DNA of 64,000 bases, from positions 848,001-912,000 of the forward strand of contig NZ_CP034118.1 of assembly GCF_003856495.1 (NCBI RefSeq), given 5' to 3'. Shown here one piece after another: positions 9,325 to 18,010 of the stretch. How positions within the stretch are numbered: the first letter of the stretch is position 1; the number at the start of each line of letters is the position of its first letter. The DNA is from Staphylospora marina (GTDB lineage Bacteria > Bacillota > Bacilli > Thermoactinomycetales > Thermoactinomycetaceae). The position numbers were made by a program, and so were the translations under genes. The notes beneath the pieces are model-generated. The model saw only the letters and a program-made list of their open reading frames with translations, did not search any database and was not told the origin of the DNA.

Positions 9325-9371
9325 AAACACCCCGCTTTATGCCGAAAACCGGCAAGAGGCGGGGTGTTTGA
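9325..9371 (-). terminator. Terminator-like hairpin after the RNA methyltransferase gene
   Basis: CAAACACCCCGC pairs with GCGGGGTGTTTG over 12 bp, with a 23-base loop that contains a smaller CCG/CGG hairpin. The T-rich tail on the minus strand is weak. It lies directly after the stop codon of the gene at 9372-10754. Confidence 0.65.
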
Positions 9372-10754
9372 TCAGTAACGGTCCAATCTGAGACCTTTGG
9401 GGTAATGGTTTTTCAGGAGACCTCCGGAGATTTTGGCCCATCCCAGCGGAAAACCGTCCACGGTGACCACGGCCCATCCTTTGTCCTGCGTGGATGTCAG
9501 GGTGTCGCCCCGCAGATACCGGATCAGCTCGGGGTCCTCGACCGAATAATCCACGGTGCGCCATACCTGGTCGGGGTGGATGGACAACGCCAGCGCGTGG
9601 GAGGGAATGAACCGGCCTTTTTTCACCTGTCCCAGCCAGCGACCCGGCCATTCCACCCGGATTCCTTTGATCGAGGGAAAATCGGGAGGCATCAGGTAAA
9701 GGTGTTCGCCGAACAGAACGAACGGTCCGTTGAGCAGTTCGGCATCCCGGAACGTGTCCCGCAGGAAATCGCGGAAGACGGCGAGAGCCTTCCCTTGAAG
9801 ACGCTCCGGCTTGCCCGGCTTGCGCCGGGTTCCTTCCGGCCCGTCCGTCTTCTCCAGCACGGCCACGAAATGACCTTCCCCTTTCAGGTGATGGGGCCAG
9901 AGGCGGGCGGTCTGCGACAAGTCTCCCCGGCCGCCGTCCACCCAATCGGGCCGGCCCGGTCGGTAATGGGCGGCTTGGGGAACGGGGCGAACCGCAAATT
10001 CCGGATGCTCCCGGAGAAAAGACTCAATGATTCCTTCGTTTTCCCGCGGATTGAACGTGCAGGTGGAGTAGACCAGGCGTCCGCCGGGTTTCAGCATGGG
10101 AGCCGTTTGCCGCAAGATGTCCAGTTGCAACTCCGCCGATTTTTCCACCAGCTTCGGGCTCCAACGTTTCATCACGTCGTCGTCCTTGCGGAACATGCCT
10201 TCCCCCGAGCAGGGAGCGTCCACCAGGATCCGGTCAAAAAAGCCGGCGAACCGTTCCGACAGCCGGGCGGGATGCTCATTCAGCACCACGGCGTTGGCAA
10301 CGCCGCAGCGCTCGAGGTTTTGGGTGAGCACTTTCACCCGGTCCCGGTCGATCTCGTTGGCGACCAACAACCCCTTTCCCTGCATGCGGGCGGCGATTTG
10401 CGTCGTTTTCCCGCCGGGGGCGGCGCACAGGTCCAGAACCGTTTCACCGGGTTGCGGATCCAGCGCTTCCGCCGGACTCATCGCGCTGGGATCCTGGATA
10501 TAGTAAAGTCCGGCGGCGTGATACGGGTGTTTTCCCGGTTTGGCATCAGGCTTCAGATAAAAGGCTTCCGGGCACCACGGCACCGGATCCGTGGTGAACG
10601 GAACCCGTTTGCTCAATTCATCCGGGCGGATCTTCAACGTGTTGACCCGAAGACCCCGCCACGGTTCTTCTTCATAGGAACGCAGGAACTCCGGAAATTC
10701 CTCCTTCAACAATTCCTGCATCCGCGTCAGAAAAGCTTCCGGTAGCGAGACCAT
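9372..10754 (-). CDS. NOL1/NOP2/Sun family RNA cytosine-5 methyltransferase (RsmF/YebU-like)
   Basis: The enzyme methylates cytosine C5 in rRNA or tRNA using SAM. The N-terminal half has the SAM site VLDLCAAPGGKTTQIAA (about residue 107). DAPCSGEGMFR follows and then STCTFNPRENEG; these hold the two Cys residues used for release and catalysis. The C-terminal part (from about residue 300) matches the RsmF-type RNA-binding extension. The ATG at 10754 is chosen because AAGGAGGAAACGC precedes it; 30 more in-frame codons upstream lack such a site. The length of 460 residues is normal. The target base cannot be stated. Confidence 0.92.
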   Translation of the reverse strand: MVSLPEAFLTRMQELLKEEFPEFLRSYEEEPWRGLRVNTLKIRPDELSKRVPFTTDPVPWCPEAFYLKPDAKPGKHPYHAAGLYYIQDPSAMSPAEALDPQPGETVLDLCAAPGGKTTQIAARMQGKGLLVANEIDRDRVKVLTQNLERCGVANAVVLNEHPARLSERFAGFFDRILVDAPCSGEGMFRKDDDVMKRWSPKLVEKSAELQLDILRQTAPMLKPGGRLVYSTCTFNPRENEGIIESFLREHPEFAVRPVPQAAHYRPGRPDWVDGGRGDLSQTARLWPHHLKGEGHFVAVLEKTDGPEGTRRKPGKPERLQGKALAVFRDFLRDTFRDAELLNGPFVLFGEHLYLMPPDFPSIKGIRVEWPGRWLGQVKKGRFIPSHALALSIHPDQVWRTVDYSVEDPELIRYLRGDTLTSTQDKGWAVVTVDGFPLGWAKISGGLLKNHYPKGLRLDRY

Positions 10755-10917
10755 GCGTTTCCTCCTTCGATCCAGGCGGCGTATGCTCTGGTCATTATAG
10801 CACAATTCACGGGGGAGGACGCTGGAGTCCGTCATCCTTTCCACGGCTGCGGGATCTGCCGGATGTCTGTTTTGGAAAACATGCCGTTCCCGGGATTTTC
10901 CCTAAAAACAGGTGTCG

Positions 10918-11109
10918 TCAATGTTGCGGGTGCTCCACCAAATCATGAACGGGAACCGTCTTGTGTTCATCCGGACGGCTTTCCGGATTGACCAAGGCGG
11001 TCCGGGTGGTGGCATCCACTTTGTCGATCCAGACCGGTTCGCCCATGTAAGTCACGGTGATTTTGTCCGGTGATGCCAAAATCTCCTGACAGCGTTCCAC
11101 GGTCATCAT
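10918..11109 (-). CDS. sspH: Small acid-soluble spore protein, H type
   Basis: This 63-residue protein resembles SspH family members. It has the N-terminal VERCQEILASPDKI, the central VTYMGEPVWIDKVD, and a C-terminal VPVHDLVEH tail. These proteins are made in the forespore; this class is minor and does not share the alpha/beta SASP sequence. Two adjacent ATG codons are possible (11109 or 11106) after AAAGGAGGGG. A sigma-G-type promoter fits at 11133-11162. It lies between two metabolic genes and is probably a single-gene unit. Similarity to SspH is from memory of the motif, not a search. Confidence 0.83.
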   Translation of the reverse strand: MMTVERCQEILASPDKITVTYMGEPVWIDKVDATTRTALVNPESRPDEHKTVPVHDLVEHPQH

Positions 11110-11132
11110 GCATGGACCCCTCCTTTCAGGCT

Positions 11133-11162
11133 TATCGTGTCTGAAAGGGGCTTCCTTCATAC
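11133..11162 (-). promoter_or_regulatory. Candidate sigma-G promoter of sspH
   Basis: On the minus strand GTATG is followed after 18 bases by CACGATA. The forespore sigma-G consensus is about GNATR, 17-18 bases, CATNNTA, so one core base differs. The predicted start lies about 17 bases before the first ATG. Confidence 0.55.
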
Positions 11163-11188
11163 CGTTGACTCGGGCAACGTGTCATCAA

Positions 11189-12463
11189 TCACGGCGCCTT
11201 GGACAGCAGGGCGGCATGTTTGCCGGCCACGTATCCGGTGCAGGAGGCGGCCGTGATGTTGTATCCGCCCGTGTAGCCGTGAACGTCGATCACTTCACCG
11301 CAAAAGAAGAGACCCGGCATCCGCTTCGACTGCATGGTTCGGGGATCGATTTCCTTGACGTGAACTCCGCCCCCGGTCACGAATGCTTTTTCCAGCGGGA
11401 GTGTTCCGCTGATTCGAACGGTGAACTGTTTCACTTCTTTCACAATGCTTCTCAGTCCTTCCCGGGACAGCCGGGAACCGGTCGTGTCACCGTCCACCCC
11501 GGCTTTTCCGAGGACCGTCTCCACCAGTCGGTCGGGAAGAAGTTCTTTCAGCGTGTTGCGAAGGGTGCGTTTCGGATGGTTCCTCGCATGACTCCACCAT
11601 TTCTCCTCCAGCGCATTCGCCGATTCATCGGGGAAGAAGTCAATCACCACCGGGACGTCCGGGGCTCCCGTTTGTCGCAAAGCCTTCACCACGAATTGGC
11701 TGCAACGGAGCGCTGCCGGACCCGACAGGCCAAAGTGGGTGAACAGCGCATCTCCCCGATGCGTGACCAGCTTTTTGCTTTTCACCGGATGCAGGACGGT
11801 CAGCGTGACGTCTCTCAGGGACAATCCCTGAAGCGAGCGGTTGCGGATGAACGGCTCTTTCGACGTCAGCGGAACTTCGGTCGGAAACAGTTCGGTGATG
11901 GTATGACCGGCTTCTTCGGCCCACACGTACCCGTCTCCGGTGCTTCCGGTGTGGGGCACCGATTTTCCGCCGGTGGCCACCACCACGGCCCGGGCCCGGA
12001 TTTTTTCTCCTCCCCGCACCTGTACTCCCCACACCCGCCCGTTTTCATAGATGACCCGTTCCACCGGGGTGTGGGTGCGGATTTCCGTTCCCGCCGCGCG
12101 AACGTTTCGCACCAGGGCATTCACCACCGACTTCGCGCTGTCGGAGACCGGAAACATGCGGCCGTTGTCTTCCTCTTTCAGCCGGACGCCCATGTCTTCA
12201 AAAAAGCGGGCCAGATCCCGGTTGTCAAATTCGGCGAACACACTGTACAGAAAGCGGCCGTTTCCGGGGATGTTCCGGATCAGTTCATCGATGTCTTTGT
12301 TGTTGGTCACGTTGCATCGTCCGCCGCCGGAAATGGCCAGTTTTCGTCCCAATTTGTCCCCTTTGTCCAAGAGCAGAACCCGTGCCCCGTGCATGCCGGC
12401 CGACGCGGCGGCCATCAAACCGGCGGGTCCTCCTCCGATGACGATCACATCATACATTCCCAT
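11189..12463 (-). CDS. HI0933/YhiN family flavoprotein (NAD(P)/FAD-dependent oxidoreductase)
   Basis: The 424-residue protein opens with the FAD-binding motif VIVIGGGPAGLMAAASAG. It then has the family hallmark KLAISGGGRCNVTNN at about residue 40. A second dinucleotide signature, VVVATGGKSVPHTGSTGDG, lies mid-protein. The C-terminal FFCGEVIDVHGYTGGYN closes the FAD site. The ATG at 12463 follows GAAGGAGTTACC; readings further upstream have no ribosome site. The physiological substrate of this family is not established. It has no obvious operon partner. Confidence 0.9.
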   Translation of the reverse strand: MGMYDVIVIGGGPAGLMAAASAGMHGARVLLLDKGDKLGRKLAISGGGRCNVTNNKDIDELIRNIPGNGRFLYSVFAEFDNRDLARFFEDMGVRLKEEDNGRMFPVSDSAKSVVNALVRNVRAAGTEIRTHTPVERVIYENGRVWGVQVRGGEKIRARAVVVATGGKSVPHTGSTGDGYVWAEEAGHTITELFPTEVPLTSKEPFIRNRSLQGLSLRDVTLTVLHPVKSKKLVTHRGDALFTHFGLSGPAALRCSQFVVKALRQTGAPDVPVVIDFFPDESANALEEKWWSHARNHPKRTLRNTLKELLPDRLVETVLGKAGVDGDTTGSRLSREGLRSIVKEVKQFTVRISGTLPLEKAFVTGGGVHVKEIDPRTMQSKRMPGLFFCGEVIDVHGYTGGYNITAASCTGYVAGKHAALLSKAP

Positions 12464-12831
12464 GGTAACTCCTTCGTCTTCTGTTCTCTTTGTGCTGATC
12501 TCATTGTAGATCAGCCGGTGGGCGAAAAAAAGCGGGAGCGCCGGCAATCCCCGAAACAGATCGGCCCGGCCCCGAAGAGCATGTTCATGATGCCCGTTGG
12601 AGCGCGGATCCGCTTTCCGAACAGGACATGTTTCCCGGGAAAATGGGCCTTCTTCAGGAGGAGCATGACGGTCACGAACGGGATCGCGGAGGGGGAGCAT
12701 TTCGTTTCGGTATTCAATCGTTGGTGATTGTGGATATTTTCTGTCTGTTTATATTCAAATCAAAAGAAAAATCAGATAAAATGAAGGAAAGTGATAGTAC
12801 TGTAAATTTGAAACTTTTTTATCCGAGAAAA
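12464..12831. other. Intergenic stretch before fadD
   Basis: No gene can be supported. A 68-codon minus-strand reading (12511-12717) lacks a ribosome site and recognisable features. The last 110 bases become AT-rich and include TTTATATTC and GATAAAAT segments, so the fadD promoter probably lies there, but I cannot fix its boxes. Confidence 0.5.
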
Positions 12832-12849
12832 TGAATGACTGCTCAGTCA
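12832..12849. promoter_or_regulatory. FadR operator before fadD (one imperfect arm)
   Basis: TGAATGA-CTGC-TCAGTCA matches the FadR box except for one base in the right arm. It lies about 20 bases before the fadD start, where binding would block transcription or elongation. Confidence 0.65.
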
Positions 12850-12869
12850 AAAGGGGAGGGATCCCACAA

Positions 12870-14567
12870 ATGGCAGATACAGAAAAGGTCTGGTTGAAGC
12901 ATTATCCTCCGGACGTTCCGAAATCGTTGGATTATCCCGACATTCTGTTGACCCGTTTTCTGACGGACGCCGCCGCCGATTATCCGGACCGCATTGCCAT
13001 TGAATTTCTCGGCAAGAGCATCACATACCGGGAACTGCTCCAGGACGTGTATCGGTTCGCAAATGCATTGAAAGATCTGGGTGTCACACGGGGACAGCGT
13101 GTGGCGATCATGCTTCCCAACTCTCCACAGGCGATCATCGCCTATTACGGTGCATTGTTTGCCGGTGCCGTCGTCGTGATGATCAACCCGCTGTACATGG
13201 AACGGGAACTGGAACACCAATTGTCCGATTCGGGAGCCGAGGTGATCGTCTGCCTCGATCTGGTGCTTCCGAAGGTCATGCAAGTCAGGGAAAAAACCCG
13301 GATCAAGCAAATCATTGTCACCGGCCTCAAGGATTACCTTCCCTTCCCGAAAAACTGGCTGTTTGCTCTGAAAACGAGATTCGACGGGACACATGTCAAG
13401 GTGGAAGAAACCGCGGACGTGGTCAGGATGACGCGTCTGATGGAGAAAGCGCTTGCAACACCGGTCGAGTCACCCGTCCGGTCTCCGGATGAGCTTGCCC
13501 TGCTTCAGTACACGGGGGGAACCACGGGATTGGCGAAAGGGGCGATGCTGACCCATCGCAACCTCGTCGCCAACTGTTTGCAGGCCGAAGCTTGGTTGTA
13601 CCGGATGAAACGGGGAAATCTGTCCATTCTGGGCGTGTTGCCGTTTTTCCACGTGTACGGACTGACCGTGGTCATGAACTTCGGGATCCGGATGGCCGCC
13701 ACTCAGATCCTGGTTCCCAGGTTCGACGCGGGGCTGATCCTGAAACTGATTCACAAACACAAGCCCACATGTTTTCCGGGCGCTCCCACCATTTACGTCG
13801 GTTTGATCAACCATCCGGACATCCAAAAGTACGACCTTTCTTCCGTCGAAGCCTGCATCAGCGGTTCCGCACCGCTTCCGGTCGAGGTGCAGGACAAGTT
13901 CGAAGCGCTGAGCGGCGGGCGGCTCGTGGAAGGATACGGACTGACGGAAACGTCTCCCGTCACTCATTCCAACCTGATTTGGGACAGGAAAAAAAGTTCC
14001 ACGATCGGCTTGCCTTGGCCCGACACCGACGCGCGGGTGGTGGATCCCGAAACCGGGGAACCTCTGCCTCCCGGAGAGATCGGGGAGCTTCAGGTGAAAG
14101 GTCCGCAAGTGATGAAAGGGTATTGGAACAGGCCCGAGGAAACCGAAAAGGTCTTGCGGGACGGATGGCTATCCACCGGTGACATCGCCAGAATGGATGA
14201 AGACGGTTACTTCTACATCATCGACCGCAAGAAAGATGTCATCATCGCCGGCGGATTCAACATTTATCCGCGCGAAGTGGAGGAAGTGCTCTTTGAACAT
14301 CCCGCGGTGAAAGAGGCCGTGGTGATCGGGGTCCCCGATCCGTACCGCGGCGAAACGGTGAAAGCGTTCATCGTGAAAAAAGAAGGCATGAACGTGACTG
14401 CCGTAGAGCTGGATGCATTCTGCCGGGAGCGACTCGCCAAGTACAAGGTTCCCCGTTTGTACGAGTTCCGCGATGAATTGCCGAAGTCGACGGTGGGAAA
14501 AGTGCTGCGGCGCATTCTGGTGGAAGAAGAACGGCAAAAAGTTGCCAAAGACGACTTGAAGTCATGA
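12870..14567 (+). CDS. fadD: Long-chain fatty-acid--CoA ligase
   Basis: The enzyme activates fatty acids to acyl-CoA by way of an acyl-adenylate. The ATP-binding signature LLQYTGGTTGLAKGAMLTH lies at about residue 212. The YGLTETSP motif lies at about 365, and the hinge region STGDIARMDEDGYFYIIDR at about 437, with the C-terminal catalytic Lys in PKSTVGKVLRR. The 565 residues match B. subtilis LcfA. The ATG at 12870 follows AGGGGAGGG; the upstream ATG at 12831 lies inside the FadR box and is less likely. The order fadD-fadR-etfB-etfA resembles the B. subtilis lcfA operon, but here the middle fadB hydratase gene is absent. Confidence 0.95.
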   Translation: MADTEKVWLKHYPPDVPKSLDYPDILLTRFLTDAAADYPDRIAIEFLGKSITYRELLQDVYRFANALKDLGVTRGQRVAIMLPNSPQAIIAYYGALFAGAVVVMINPLYMERELEHQLSDSGAEVIVCLDLVLPKVMQVREKTRIKQIIVTGLKDYLPFPKNWLFALKTRFDGTHVKVEETADVVRMTRLMEKALATPVESPVRSPDELALLQYTGGTTGLAKGAMLTHRNLVANCLQAEAWLYRMKRGNLSILGVLPFFHVYGLTVVMNFGIRMAATQILVPRFDAGLILKLIHKHKPTCFPGAPTIYVGLINHPDIQKYDLSSVEACISGSAPLPVEVQDKFEALSGGRLVEGYGLTETSPVTHSNLIWDRKKSSTIGLPWPDTDARVVDPETGEPLPPGEIGELQVKGPQVMKGYWNRPEETEKVLRDGWLSTGDIARMDEDGYFYIIDRKKDVIIAGGFNIYPREVEEVLFEHPAVKEAVVIGVPDPYRGETVKAFIVKKEGMNVTAVELDAFCRERLAKYKVPRLYEFRDELPKSTVGKVLRRILVEEERQKVAKDDLKS

Positions 14568-14860
14568 TCGGAAGCCGGCACGGCGCGGCTCCCAAACGAG
14601 GAGGATCACGGATCCGTCGGCGGATTTCGGCGGCCGCGCCAACCGGTCTCCGCGAATCAAGGATTGCCGGTGCATGAACCCGATTCCAAGAGAGGCTGCT
14701 TGGTCATGCCGTGAAGGTGTTGCATGGCGGACGCCTTTGGAGGCATCCCGGACGTACGCGCTTTGCGGGCGCGCATCGCTCTTTGGGGTTTGTCATTCTT
14801 CTTGCAAACTGCTATCATGAATTTGTTGAATAAGATGATATGTTTCGTCTTGTTTTAATT
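14568..14860. other. Intergenic stretch between fadD and fadR
   Basis: No open reading frame with a ribosome site is seen. The first 200 bases are GC-rich without a clear terminator; the rest is AT-rich and leads into the cre site and fadR promoter. Confidence 0.5.
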
Positions 14861-14874
14861 TGTAAACGCTTAGA
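14861..14874. promoter_or_regulatory. Candidate cre site (CcpA)
   Basis: TGTAAACGCTTAGA differs by one base from the symmetric cre core TGTAAACGCTTACA. It ends six bases before the -35 box of fadR, where CcpA could repress or activate. Confidence 0.5.
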
Positions 14875-14880
14875 AATGCA

Positions 14881-14909
14881 TTGACAATCCAAAAATGAAT
14901 CGATACACT
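14881..14909 (+). promoter_or_regulatory. Sigma-A promoter of fadR
   Basis: TTGACA (14881-14886) is followed after 17 bases by TACACT (14904-14909). Transcription should start near 14916, inside the FadR box. Confidence 0.75.
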
Positions 14910-14915
14910 TGGAAT

Positions 14916-14933
14916 TGAATGAATAATCATTCA
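14916..14933. promoter_or_regulatory. FadR operator at the fadR start (consensus match)
   Basis: TGAATGA-ATAA-TCATTCA is a full match to the B. subtilis FadR consensus. It lies at the predicted transcription start of fadR, so autoregulation is likely. Confidence 0.85.
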
Positions 14934-14966
14934 TTCATCGACGCAAACGGAAAGGAACCGAAAGCC

Positions 14967-15551
14967 ATGGCTAAACGGACCGGAGAAAAGTATGAGGCGA
15001 TCATAGAAGCAGCCATCCGCGTCATTGCGGAGTACGGCTATCACAACGCCCAGGTGTCCAGAATTGCCCGTGAAGCCAAAGTGGCTGATGGAACCATCTA
15101 TCTGTACTTCGAAAACAAGGACGATGTCCTGATCTCCCTGTTCAGTGAAAAAATGGGAGCATTCATCGCGGAAGTGGAAAAGACGCTGGAGGAGATCGAA
15201 TCCCCGGTGGAGCAGCTCAAAACACTGATCCGTGTTCATTTCGAGCATCTGGAGAGGGATCCGAGGCTCGCCATCGTCACGCAGATTGAGCTGCGCCAAT
15301 CCAATCCCGAAGTCAGAAGGGCCATTCGCGATATCCTCAGGCGATATCTGGATTTGATCGAAGGAATCATCGAGCGCGGCATCGCCGGCGGTCACTTCCG
15401 GAAAGGGCTGGACGTGCGCATCGCCCGCAAGATGATCTTCGGTACCCTGGATGAGACGGTCACGTCCTGGATCATGACGGGATACAAATACAGCCTGCTC
15501 GATACCGTCGACGAGATTCACCGGCTGTTTGTCCGGGGCATGGGCCAATAA
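14967..15551 (+). CDS. fadR: Fatty-acid-responsive TetR-family repressor FadR
   Basis: This 194-residue repressor has the N-terminal TetR helix-turn-helix, with VSRIAREAKVADGTIYLYF at about residues 29-47. The ligand domain carries IVTQIELRQSNPE and RKMIFGTLDETVTSWIM, both close to B. subtilis FadR as I know it. It has the same length as that protein. Long-chain acyl-CoA releases FadR from its boxes. The ATG at 14967 follows AAAGGAAC; an earlier ATG at 14919 sits inside the operator. Boxes before this gene, fadD and the gene at 1054 define its local targets. Confidence 0.94.
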   Translation: MAKRTGEKYEAIIEAAIRVIAEYGYHNAQVSRIAREAKVADGTIYLYFENKDDVLISLFSEKMGAFIAEVEKTLEEIESPVEQLKTLIRVHFEHLERDPRLAIVTQIELRQSNPEVRRAIRDILRRYLDLIEGIIERGIAGGHFRKGLDVRIARKMIFGTLDETVTSWIMTGYKYSLLDTVDEIHRLFVRGMGQ

Positions 15552-15676
15552 GCGTTCTGAGTCAGGCTGTCAGAAAACGGCGAGAGTCTGCCCGGGGAGG
15601 AAAACGGACGTTTTCCGCACCCGGCTTGTCTTTGGCAGTCAGCTGCCGGATTTTTGATGATGGGAGGCGTCATTGC

Positions 15677-16456
15677 ATGAACATCTTGGTTTGTCTCAAG
15701 CAAACCTTTGACACCGAGGAAAAAATCACGTTGGAAAACGGCCGCATCAGCGAAGACGGCGTGGAATTCGTCATCAACCCGTATGATGAATACGCGGTGG
15801 AAGAAGCCATCCGCCTCAAGGAAAAACACGGCGGGGAAGTGACCGTGATCACCGTTGGACCGGAGCGCGCCGAACAGGCTCTCCGCACCGCCATGGCCAT
15901 GGGAGCGGACAAGGGGATCATCGTCGATCTGGAAGATGTCGAGGAAGAGCTCGACGAACACAGCATCGCCAAAATTCTGGCGACCACCATCAAGGAAGAA
16001 TGCGATGAGTTCGACATCATTCTTTGCGGCTACATGGCCGTGGATGACGGATCGGCCCAAGTGGGACCGCGCCTGGCGGAGCTGCTGGACATTCCGCATA
16101 TCTCCACCATCGTCAAGCTGGACATCGACGGTGACAAAGTGACCGTGGAGAAAGACGTGGAAGGCGACGTCGAAACCATCGAATCGAAGTTGCCGATTCT
16201 CGTCACCGCACAACAAGGTCTCAACGAGCCGCGTTATCCCTCTCTTCCGGGCATCATGAAAGCAAAGAAGAAACCGCTTTCGCGGATCGAACCCGATGAC
16301 CTGGATCTGGATGAAGAAGAGATTTCCGCCCGGACGGAGACACTGGAGGTCTTCCTGCCGCCGAAGAAGCAGGCCGGAAAAATCCTGCAGGGCGACATCA
16401 AGGATCAGGTCCGTGATCTGGTGCATCTGCTCCATACCGAGGCCAAAGTGATCTGA
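15677..16456 (+). CDS. etfB: Electron transfer flavoprotein, beta subunit
   Basis: EtfB binds AMP and, with EtfA, carries electrons from acyl-CoA dehydrogenases to the quinone pool. The N-terminus MNILVCLKQTFDTEE and the signature region DDGSAQVGPRLAELLDIPHIS are typical. The acidic loop after residue 195 is also family-like. The 259 residues match the usual length. The ATG at 15677 is preceded by GGGAGGCG. The gene follows fadR by 125 bases and precedes etfA by 23 bases. A role in electron supply from the dehydrogenases in this window is the simplest reading. Confidence 0.96.
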   Translation: MNILVCLKQTFDTEEKITLENGRISEDGVEFVINPYDEYAVEEAIRLKEKHGGEVTVITVGPERAEQALRTAMAMGADKGIIVDLEDVEEELDEHSIAKILATTIKEECDEFDIILCGYMAVDDGSAQVGPRLAELLDIPHISTIVKLDIDGDKVTVEKDVEGDVETIESKLPILVTAQQGLNEPRYPSLPGIMKAKKKPLSRIEPDDLDLDEEEISARTETLEVFLPPKKQAGKILQGDIKDQVRDLVHLLHTEAKVI

Positions 16457-16479
16457 GGACAGACAGGGGAGGAACCGAG

Positions 16480-17466
16480 ATGAGCAGAAACGTACTCGTT
16501 CTGGCGGATGTCCGCGACAAAAAATTGCGTAACGTGAGCTTTGAAGCATTGGCGGCTGCCCGCTCGGTGGCGGAAGGCGGCACGGTGACGGCCGCCGTGT
16601 TCGGCAGCTTTGCCAAGGATCTGGCCGACGATCTGGCCCGGCACGGAGCCGACAAGGTGATCGTCGTCCTGAATCCGGAGCTGGATCAATATACCACGGA
16701 CGCCTATTTCCAAGCGTTCAAAAAGACGATCGAGCACGTGTCGCCGGATGTGATCTTCACCGGGCATACGGCGGTGGGACGTGATGTGAGTCCGCGCGTG
16801 GCGGCCAGACTCGGACTGGGGCTGGTGTCCGATTGCACCAACGTGGAAACGGTGGACGGCAAAATCGTGTTCACCCGCCCGATCTATGCCGGCAAGGCGT
16901 TTGTGAAAAAAGCGGTGAAAGAAGGGACGGTGTTCGCCACCCTGCGTCCCAACAACATTCCGGCCGGGGAACCGGACGCATCCCGCACCGCGGTCGTCGA
17001 GGAGCTCACGGTCGACTTTGCTCCCGACAGCCTGCGCACCATCGTGAAGGACGTGGTGAAAAAGGCGGTGGACGGCGTGGATCTGTCCGAAGCACGGGTC
17101 GTCGTTTCCGGTGGTCGCGGCGTGAAAAGCGCGGATGGCTTCAAGCCGCTGTATGAACTGGCGGAACTGCTCGGCGGAGCCGTGGGAGCTTCCCGTGGCG
17201 CGTGCGATTCCGGTTATTGCGATTATGCCCTGCAGATCGGACAGACCGGAAAAGTCGTCACCCCCGATCTGTACATCGCCTGCGGCATCTCCGGAGCCAT
17301 TCAGCATCTGGCCGGCATGTCCAACTCCAAGGTGATCGTGGCGATCAACAAGGATCCTGAAGCGCCCATTTTCCAAGTGGCGGATTACGGAATCGTGGGC
17401 GATCTCTTCGAAGTGGTGCCGCTGCTCATCGAAGAGTTCAAAAAGCTGCTTCAGTCCAATGGATGA
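16480..17466 (+). CDS. etfA: Electron transfer flavoprotein, alpha subunit
   Basis: EtfA holds the FAD of the heterodimer. The C-terminal FAD domain shows VVSGGRGVKSADGF (about residue 208), GASRGACDSGYCDY, QIGQTGKVVTPDLYIACGIS and HLAGMSNSKVIVAINKD. The N-terminal half is the weaker-conserved domain that packs on EtfB. The 328 residues are normal. Note that the usual Trp after SGY in this motif is Cys here. GGGGAGGAACCGAG provides the ribosome site. A terminator follows at 17502. Confidence 0.96.
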   Translation: MSRNVLVLADVRDKKLRNVSFEALAAARSVAEGGTVTAAVFGSFAKDLADDLARHGADKVIVVLNPELDQYTTDAYFQAFKKTIEHVSPDVIFTGHTAVGRDVSPRVAARLGLGLVSDCTNVETVDGKIVFTRPIYAGKAFVKKAVKEGTVFATLRPNNIPAGEPDASRTAVVEELTVDFAPDSLRTIVKDVVKKAVDGVDLSEARVVVSGGRGVKSADGFKPLYELAELLGGAVGASRGACDSGYCDYALQIGQTGKVVTPDLYIACGISGAIQHLAGMSNSKVIVAINKDPEAPIFQVADYGIVGDLFEVVPLLIEEFKKLLQSNG

Positions 17467-17501
17467 CGGAAGTTTTGGAACACGAAAAAGAGGGAAAGAA
17501 T

Positions 17502-17553
17502 GCACACGTCGGGATGCGTCCGGTGCAGACCGGACTCACCCGGCGTGCTTTTT
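17502..17553 (+). terminator. Terminator after etfA
   Basis: An outer stem GCACACGTCGGG/CCCGGCGTGC encloses a perfect inner hairpin GTCCGGT-GCAG-ACCGGAC. A run of five T follows. Confidence 0.75.
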
Positions 17554-17572
17554 GTGTGGCCACCGGTGTACG

Positions 17573-17601
17573 TTGGAACTTTTTTCACCCGGTGGTATAC
17601 T
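17573..17601 (+). promoter_or_regulatory. Sigma-A promoter of trxA
   Basis: TTGGAA (17573-17578) is followed after 17 bases by TATACT (17596-17601). The trxA start codon is 80 bases downstream. Confidence 0.7.
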
Positions 17602-17680
17602 AATCAATGTGCTCCGACAAACCGGGGGAACATGATGTTTCCCTCGATGACAGCAGCAGTGACAAGGGAGGATTTGCCCA

Positions 17681-18004
17681 ATGGCCATTTTGGAAGTCAC
17701 CGACAGCACTTTCCAGGCGGAAGTGCAAAGTGCCGACGCCGGCGTCGTTCTTGTGGATTTTTGGGCCCCCTGGTGCGGTCCCTGCCGCATGCTGGCCCCC
17801 GTACTCGACGAAGTGGACGCCGAACTGGGCGATCAGGTGAAAATTGTCAAAGTGAACGTGGACAACAATCCTGATTCCGCCGCCAAGTTCGGAATCATGG
17901 CCGTTCCGACGCTCATCCTGTTCAAAAACGGGGAACAGGTGGCGAAGATGAACGGTGCCGTTCCCAAAGAACACCTCATCTCCTGGATCAAGGAGCATCT
18001 GTGA
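17681..18004 (+). CDS. trxA: Thioredoxin
   Basis: This 107-residue cytoplasmic disulfide reductase has the WCGPCRML active site at about residue 28. The conserved cis-Pro lies in IMAVPTLILFKNG. Its N-terminal strand begins AILEVTDSTF. The ATG follows AAGGGAGGATTTG. It has its own promoter and a terminator, so it is a single-gene unit. It resembles housekeeping TrxA more than specialised thioredoxins. Confidence 0.97.
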   Translation: MAILEVTDSTFQAEVQSADAGVVLVDFWAPWCGPCRMLAPVLDEVDAELGDQVKIVKVNVDNNPDSAAKFGIMAVPTLILFKNGEQVAKMNGAVPKEHLISWIKEHL

Positions 18005-18010
18005 AATGAG

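Noticed and set aside
11107-11160. Hairpin that could mask the sspH ribosome site
   Set aside because: CCTTTCAG and CTGAAAGG can pair, but the predicted sigma-G transcript starts at about 11126, so the 5' arm would not be in the RNA.
12511-12717. 68-codon minus-strand ORF upstream of the HI0933-like gene
   Set aside because: No ribosome site, no recognisable motif, and it overlaps the likely promoter region of fadD.
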